Shown here piece after piece: positions 57,918 through 64,000 of a stretch of DNA of 64,000 bases. The stretch comes from Kwoniella bestiolae CBS 10118 (Eukaryota > Basidiomycota > Tremellomycetes > Tremellales > Cryptococcaceae): contig NC_089248.1 in the NCBI RefSeq assembly GCF_000512585.2, positions 310,001 to 374,000 on the forward strand, given 5' to 3'. The notes below the pieces were generated by a model, which saw nothing but the letters and a program-made list of their open reading frames with translations, searched no databases and had not been told where the DNA came from. Each line of letters starts with the position of its first letter. Position 1 is the first letter of the stretch. The translations under genes and the position numbers were made by a program.

Positions 57918-60812
57918 TCACCACCTACTACCTGGACCCTGCTGGAGCCATCCCACGAGATCTGGACTCAGTAATCCAGTAGCAGCCATTAACACCTAAA
58001 CATAAGCATCATGTTAGCATCATACAAGTCAAAACATAGATGCCTCTTCGCCAACTTACCTTCGCAGCCATCTCTTTACCCCCTCCATCCCATGTTTTAC
58101 CCAGTACAGGTCTCAACACCTCACCCACAAGTCTGATGACCAGCTCTCTAGTCTCTTGAGGCGCTTCTCGTCTCCACAAGGCCATGTTCCTGATCAGTTT
58201 GATACGTCGAGTGATGAAGCGTTCCATCGCTGGACGAGAGGCAGGATCGAATGCGGGAGGTGGTAAAGAAGCAGGTGCGAGGATGGACGATATGGTGGAC
58301 GACAGTGATAGAAGATGTTCGTGATATACTCCCAGTACTGCCTTCAGCAATGCCTGTTGAGTTGTGTCAGCAGTACCATCCGCTTGACAAAACCGTCTCG
58401 AATCACTCACGGTATACTTTCTACTATCTTTACCCATCATTTCCCTCACCACATCAACGAGATCTACCGCTCTTCTAGTCTGTCCCGCAGAGTAGGGATC
58501 ATAAGCACCCGCTTCAAATGCTTTGGTAAGTAGCGGCACGACCGCGGAAGAGACCATCGATGCCACCAAATCTCCATCTGGGCCAAGACGGGGTTCTTCA
58601 TCGAGATCCATATCGTCCTCATCAGGTTGACCAGTACGAGATAATGGCGGATGAGAGTAATGATGCAAGGAGTGAAACCACGAAAACGATTCGAGAGTTT
58701 TTGAGCTCTGAACATTGTAACCATCAGCTAACGTGGTTAAAACCAATCAAAGTCCAGCTAAACTTACTCGCAAAGGCTCCCAGCCAACCATTTCTCCTCT
58801 TGCCCAGAATTCCCATGCCTGAACCAACGCCAATCCACCAAAGGCATTCACATACTCCTCCTCGAACCTCCTCCTCCATCCACCAAATCTCACCGCCAAA
58901 CCTTTGTCGGGATCACGGAAATCCTCAGCCTTCACATCGTCCAACAACGCATGTACTCTCCTTTCCAGATTTACTTGGGCAGATCGGTAATCCTCTTGAT
59001 CACCTTCAGCGAGACTTGAGTCCGTCGAATGACCTTCCTCCTCGTTTATTGCTTTGGTAGACTTAGCACGACGTTTGCCTCGTCTGGCCACCCTCTCGTC
59101 TCGGCGAATCTTACGTCGAATCGAGCTTGGTCCAGCTTCCGATTCCGCCGAACGCCCAAATTCATCTTCCACATCTTCCTCCGCCCTTGGCGCAGCAACC
59201 CCGAGGAACAATGATAGATCATCGCTATCATCTGCTGATCGACGAGAATTGACCATTTGGGCACGCTCTTTGAGATGCGATATAGAATCGGCTTCTATGT
59301 TCTCCAATTTTGGAAACTAGCAATATATGCGTGATCAGCTGCGATGGCCAATCTTTGTAGACCAGAGGTAAGGGGCAAATGACTCACCTTCTCCTCTAGG
59401 AAACCACCCAGCATTTCCACCCAATTTCGGAACTCCTCAACCCATTCCCTCTTTCCTTCTACTTTCTCTACTTCCTGCTTAAGCTCCCTCTCCTCTTGTT
59501 CCAAAGATGCTAGGTCCCGAGCGACTGTCTCCAAATTGTGCTCGTTGGTTGATTTGGTCATCTGCAAATCAGCGAGAGATTTTGCTAGTCGAGCTTGGGC
59601 CGAAGATATCGTTGGTATTGGTCGAGCGGTCGGCACTAACATGATATCAGCGGTGTTCACGTCATTGTGGATAGAAATTCCGGTACTCACTTGGAGCAGG
59701 CCTATACCCCTGTTTCACAACCTTCTCAGGCTTCTCATCTTCCCATCTGCCAGCTTTTTGTATCTGAGCCCGCTCCCACTCCAAGGTCTCTTCGTCGTCT
59801 TCGTCTTCGGCTTCCCTGTAAAACAACAAAATTTAGTTTGACGTATTTTTATGACAGGTTCATGGCTTTCGACTGACCTATCAGCAATCATCTCCCCGAT
59901 CTCCCCCTTCAGTCTTCTTGCGGCAGCCTTGTTCGCCTCCCTGCCAAGATACAACTTGTCTTTTGCTTCGGTGTATTCAGCCATATCTACGTTTCTTCCA
60001 GTTAGATTACATCTCTCAGTATTCAGTCAAGTGAAGGATATAAGCTCACCTTCGTCTCCATCTCCTTCTTCATCATCCTCCCTCATCAGTCTGCTCTCAG
60101 GATGTGGTCCAGAGTCCCCATCATAGATCGCTAATTTCCCACTACCTAACGAAATGTAATTTTCGCCCATCCCACCATGTTTTGAGCTTTCTAATGCAGC
60201 GTGACGTTTCGCTTTAGCAGCTGCGATAGCCGCCGTGTCAGGTATACCAGCAGTGGTATCTTCTATTATCGAGGATGAGTATTTATCCCTCGCTATTTTG
60301 CTTAAACCATTCGAGTCTACATCTTCATCTTGCTCTTCATCATCCGCTATCTCGGTCGTACGAGGTGCTCGGGAAGGTGTAGAAGCTTTGAGCTGCGATA
60401 GATACTCTCTCGAGTACATCCCATTACCATAGCCGGATGTCGAAGGTGTCGAAGTTCCAGAAGATGGAGTAGGTGGATTGGGGAGTTTGATGGATTGTGA
60501 CAATAAACTCTTTTTGGGTTTGAACGCTTCGCCTTCCTCTTCACCATCACCACTACCACCGAAACTCAATCTACTCGACCCAGCGCTTTTGGACTTGCCT
60601 CCTATCCGCTGTTTGTCCTTCTTCTGAGCCTTCTTGCGTTCCATAATACTCCCACTGGACACATCTGGGTCTATTTCCATACTGACATCCCCGGCGGCAT
60701 CTTCAGCTGTGACACTGCTCTTCGCGAGGGGTGACCCGACATTTGATGATTCCGGCAGGTCGGAGTCCCGCTGACGAAGGGATGGACGTGATTTTGCCCT
60801 TTTGATGAACAT
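57918..60812 (-). CDS. PAXBP1/GCFC2-like spliceosome-associated protein
   Basis: GC-rich sequence DNA-binding factor-like (GCFC) protein, the family of human PAXBP1 and GCFC2 and plant ILP1. The family is now linked to the DHX15/TFIP11 intron-lariat spliceosome disassembly machinery. The N-terminus is MFIKRAKSRPSLRQRDSD, typical of the family's basic start. A disordered Ser-rich region follows, then EDTTAGIPDTAAIAAAKAKR, MGENYISLGSGKLAIYDGDS and PESRLMREDDEEG. A coiled coil comes next (LAKSLADLQMTKSTNEHNLE, LEQEERELKQEVEKVEGKR). The GCFC domain contains KAEDFRDPDKGLAVRFGGW, YVNAFGGLALVQAWEFWA, RGEMVGWEPL and SFSWFHSLHHYSH. The last exon, after a splice near 58020, ends LLSPDLVGWLQQGPGSRW. About eight introns. 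Divergent from ISOC2-like copy B. Confidence 0.9.
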
Positions 60813-61280
60813 GTTGGGCTTTTAGGTGGTGTATCGAGTAATGAGATGTCGAACGATATCCAGCTACTTTCTCTTAGATATCACAGTGGCCAACTTTACG
60901 GAAGGTTAACAATGTCACTAGGCACCCCGAAAAGTCATTAGGAATAGGCGCACGCAGCCTCCGGTTACATCTCGCGATACCATCGTTGCCTGCCTAATGC
61001 AGGTACTTTCCCGGTGTGATTCCAGCAAATCGATCCCCGGAGAGTGGATCCGGTTGCTCGGATGATCGCGTCCGATGCAGAGGAGAAAAGATTATTATAC
61101 TCCAGATTAGATCGGTTCAAGCTTACTACGTCACGTAACCATACATAGCAGAGGTCACCTCGAACCATTTGAAAGTTGACACATCGACATCAAATTCAAA
61201 TTTCAGATGTAAAATTGAATCAACGCAGCTAGATACTTCTCCTTTCTTCTCCCTCTCATCAGCTCGTACCCTACATAAAG
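60813..61280. other. Divergent promoter region PAXBP1 / ISOC2-like copy B
   Basis: 468 bases between divergent starts. It includes a TACGTCACGTAAC string near 61127. No gene supported. Confidence 0.45.
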
Positions 61281-62515
61281 ATGACACATTCTAGAATAAT
61301 AGACAGGCATAGGACCTTACTCATGATATGCGATTGTCAGGAGAGGTTCCGTGAGTCGATCGATCGCCTACAGCTGTTCACGTCGTGTGAGCTCACTCAT
61401 TTTGCTCGGTACAGGTCAAGGTACACATGGATTCAATCTCATGGCGCAGAGTATAACAAAGCTCATTAAGGCTTCTAGGGTGGGTCGGTGATCGTGGATG
61501 ATCTGATCTTTCTTACGAGGACTGTAGCTGACTATCCCTCCTGAGTACAGTTTCTGAAGGTTAGTCAATTACTCTGAAGGTAACGAATACTGGTGGGAGT
61601 AATGAGCTGACTCGCTCCAACATATCAGATGGCAACCCTGTTGACAGAGCAGAATGGGAGTGGTAAGCTATAGCGATCGAGGGATTTAGTGATGCACGAG
61701 CTGATGTTATGTAATAGGTCCAACAGCACAAGAGATCCGATCGGAGCTACATGGACCTCAGCACCTTGGGACATTCGGGAAAGACTGTGTAAGCTTTTAC
61801 GACCGTAGACATCCCTTCTCAAACAAGACACAAGCTGACTTCGCCCACAATGCTTGACAGTTCTCGATGATCACGGATGAAGTCAGACCATTGTTGAAGA
61901 ATTACGATAACATCGTTTTAGTTGGTATTGAAGTGAGTATCGATTCATTCCCCAAAGTATCTGTCCTTGTCTGGATCCTGCTTGCGGTCGCACAGATTGA
62001 GGCTCTCAATTGACTGTCCATGATATACATCGCATAGGCCCACGTTTGTATCCTTCAAACCGCACTCGACCTGCTCGAGATCCCTCGATTCCACAAAAGA
62101 GTATACATCCTCGCTGATGCCATATCAGCATGTCATGAGCTGGAAATACCATTAGCATTAGACAGAATGAGGGATACAGGCGCGGTTGTGACTACGAGTG
62201 AAGCGATGCTGTTCCAACTCATGGGTGAGTGAGGTCCCAGCTTCTTAGAGGATCATCCAGTGTCTTACACGACAAGGGCGCCCCAAATGAGACGGAGAGA
62301 TCTTTCCTATATCAGAACCTCTTTCCCCTTTCACAAGCCCTTTGCTTAGTCAAAGTCATCCGTCGGTTGATGTATACATTCCTTTGCTAGGCGACGGGTC
62401 AGATTCGAACGATAAACCGATCTCCGACCTGATCAAAGCTGAACGAGCAAATACTGCGAAAGCTCTGGAAACATTGCTACCGCATCCATCCGGCACCGCT
62501 ACCATATCGAATTAG
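61281..62515 (+). CDS. Isochorismatase-family hydrolase, ISOC2-like (copy B)
   Basis: Paralog of the gene at 48748-49852. Start MTHSRIIDRHRTLLMICDCQ then ERFRQGTHGFNLMAQSITKL, FLKMATLLTEQNGSG, QHLGTFGKDCFSMITDEV, VLVGIEAHVCILQTALDLL, VYILADAISACHELEIPLAL and GAVVTTSEAMLFQLMGD. The catalytic Asp, Lys and Cys are all present. The residue after Lys is Asp (KDCFSM) where copy A has Thr (KTRFSM). Introns sit at the same codons as in copy A, including a 9-nt exon at 61551-61559 reading FLK. The corresponding donor here is a normal GT, unlike the GC of copy A. The Pro of the usual EVPV strand is missing (KMATLL). The substrate is unknown. Confidence 0.9.
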
Positions 62516-63135
62516 AAACCTATCCTTCTCTGGTCGATCTCGATACTTGAATACAGACAGCGATATTCTCAATTGTTCATCAAAATGCGAACCGGTCAGT
62601 ACACAGCAATATAGTCAACGGCAACGTCAAGCAACAGCATAAGAAACGGCAACCCAATGTATACACTTTTACACAAGAAGAACATGTAGAAATGCGAAGA
62701 TAAAGCAGAATGTAGAATATATCATATGAATAGAGCTGATAAAACAGTACCATGCATCCTCTGTATCCAAAGTTCAATGCTGACGCAACGTACATCGAGG
62801 ATGGGATCGGGACATGGAAACGATGGCTCTGATGAAAAATAAGACGGACAAACCGATATCACCATATTGACAATCCTCTTCCATAGCCACTCCGTTCATT
62901 TGGTATTCTTCGCTTTTGGTGGTTCAACAAGCTCATTCACCGTATGGGAGATGTTGGGGATCGCAGAATCGAGGAAAGGGGAATCGCTCGACTCATCCAA
63001 GTTGACTGTCGGTGTTTGCAGTCTCTTCCGATGCGGCTTGAAAGGTATACATACAGAAAGGAGAAATTCTCCCCATGACTGAACCACAGAAAGTCTCGGA
63101 CACCGCTCTTTCCTCCTCATCTTGACCCCATCAGA
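62516..63135. other. Convergent intergenic region, no gene supported
   Basis: Between the stops of ISOC2-like copy B (+) and a small hypothetical gene (-). A 74-codon frame on the minus strand (62896-63120) starts with ATG 15 bases after the hypothetical gene's stop, but has no recognisable family or splice link. Confidence 0.4.
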
Positions 63136-63549
63136 CTAATCATCCAAAGAGACATCCTCAAAGACCGTTCCATACTTCCGGCTACTCAAATATTCTCTGA
63201 CGGTGCGGGCGCACTTCCTTCCTTCTGCTGTGCCGCTTCCCATACATCTGGGGGCATAAACCGTCTGTCCATCTACGGTGGACCCAGAGGTTCCTACCCC
63301 GCTTGAAAGTCCATCAAGCTCTTTGATCGCACTCTGTAGGGCCTGCTCGTCCTCCGTCCGGGCAACACCGTATCGCAGTTCCGTCAAGAACACTGCGGAC
63401 GGAGGCGATAGTTGACCGGATTGCAGTAAATTATCGATGGATTTGGCCACGTCATGTGAAAGGCAGGTACCGCTTGCTAAAGGCGCACTTGTTTGGGGTT
63501 TTGAGGATCTGGAAGATCTGGACCTGAGTAGGAAAGGTATGTATGGCAT
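63136..63549 (-). CDS. Hypothetical small protein
   Basis: Not recognised. From the first in-frame ATG (63547-63549) it encodes 137 aa: MPYIPFLLRSRSSRSS, a Ser/Thr-rich spacer, then CLSHDVAKSIDNLLQSGQLS, PPSAVFLTELRYGVART, an acidic helix (EDEQALQSAIKELDGL), and KCARTVREYLSSRKYG, ending VFEDVSLDD. The helical content and lack of stop over 178 codons favour a real gene. The frame continues upstream to a TTG at about 63672 without another ATG, so a 5' exon could exist. No membrane segment; function unknown. Confidence 0.5.
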   Translation of the reverse strand: MPYIPFLLRSRSSRSSKPQTSAPLASGTCLSHDVAKSIDNLLQSGQLSPPSAVFLTELRYGVARTEDEQALQSAIKELDGLSSGVGTSGSTVDGQTVYAPRCMGSGTAEGRKCARTVREYLSSRKYGTVFEDVSLDD

Positions 63550-64000
63550 CTCTGGTGGTGGGTAATATACGGTATTATACTGTACTGCACTGTCGTTTGA
63601 AGTTTGATTTGAGAATGAACAATCGCAGGGAAGGCATAAATACGAGAAACCGAGGGAATGAATTCGAAACAAGATACGTATGTGTCAGCGATCAGCTCGG
63701 TACAATATATTGAGTTGAATAACAGCAGTGTCATCGTATGCCTTCCCTACAACACTTGTAAGGCCGCTGTCAAAGGAGGTGAAGTATGCAGGGCGTTTCA
63801 AGAGACGTATTTACGCCGTTTTCCTGATATCGAGGCTCAAACTGTGGATCACGGTGGCACAGCCAAATCACAATGACTCACTTTGTACGCAGGTTGATCG
63901 TAGTCGTTTTCATTCCAATCATTTCCAATCTACTATCAAACCACTGTACAACTTGGTAATTTTGCAGGATCTGCTATATGATCTTTGAAGAGATGGAAAA
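63550..64000. other. Window edge, no gene supported
   Basis: Contains a 72-codon + strand frame from ATG 63658, overlapping the upstream part of the minus-strand hypothetical gene. It has no recognisable domain, and I do not call it. Confidence 0.35.

Noticed and set aside
62896..63120. 74-codon minus-strand frame downstream of the last hypothetical gene
   Set aside because: Begins after that gene's stop codon, no donor site to include it, no recognisable domain.
63550..63672. 41-residue N-terminal extension of the last hypothetical gene
   Set aside because: It would begin with TTG; no ATG lies upstream in frame.
1..64000. Search for transposons, long inverted repeats, CRISPR arrays or phage-like genes
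   Set aside because: No transposase or reverse-transcriptase motifs, terminal repeats or spaced repeat arrays were visible; the window is ordinary gene-dense fungal chromosome.

Overview
This window is nuclear DNA from a basidiomycete fungus, most likely a tremellomycete of the Cryptococcus/Kwoniella type (inference). The reasons are gene-dense DNA on both strands and genes broken by many short introns of about 50-70 nt. These introns have GTGAGT/GTAAGT donors and a CTGAC/CTAAC-like branch site, often seen as GCTGAC, just before the acceptor. The gene set also fits: a paladin-type protein, an ER Hsp90 ending in HDEL, and a PAXBP1/GCFC protein. I see no transposon, CRISPR array, virus-like or plasmid-like sequence.

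Layout, left to right: an amino-acid/GABA-type permease (+); a tRNA-Asn with an intron (+); a very large paladin-like gene of about 32 exons (+); NAF1 (-); a proline-rich hypothetical gene (+); a BTB-like protein (+); endopolyphosphatase PPN1 (-); IMP4 (+); a Jsn1-like PUF RNA-binding protein (-); an NDUFB10-type complex I subunit (+); MEMO1 (-); phosphoacetylglucosamine mutase AGM1 (-); CWC22 (+); an acyl-CoA synthetase with a peroxisomal C-terminus (-); two tandem SET-domain genes (+); a small Rcf2/Rcf3-like protein (-); ER Hsp90/GRP94 (+); an ISOC2-like hydrolase (-); an ABCC transporter (+); PAXBP1 (-); a second ISOC2-like hydrolase (+); and a small hypothetical gene (-). These are housekeeping genes rather than a cluster with one function. 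RNA processing is well represented: NAF1 and IMP4 in the nucleolus, CWC22 and PAXBP1 at the spliceosome, and the PUF protein on mRNA.

The most unusual content is exon architecture. Reading domain homology through splice sites reveals many micro-exons that ordinary gene prediction would miss. The paladin gene has exons of 17, 7, 20, 10 and 18 nt. The PUF gene has exons of 11 and 17 nt, the acyl-CoA synthetase one of 11 nt, and GRP94 one of 19 nt. Both ISOC2-like paralogs carry a 9-nt exon at the same place, and one of them also has a GC-AG intron. IMP4 has a first coding exon that is only ATG. NAF1 contains a 114-nt intron that is in frame and has no stop, so a retained form would still encode protein. 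Promoter signals worth testing are a TGACGTGG unfolded-protein-response-like element before GRP94, a cluster of three CACGTG boxes before the paladin gene, and TCACGTGA octamers upstream of NAF1 and the complex I subunit gene.
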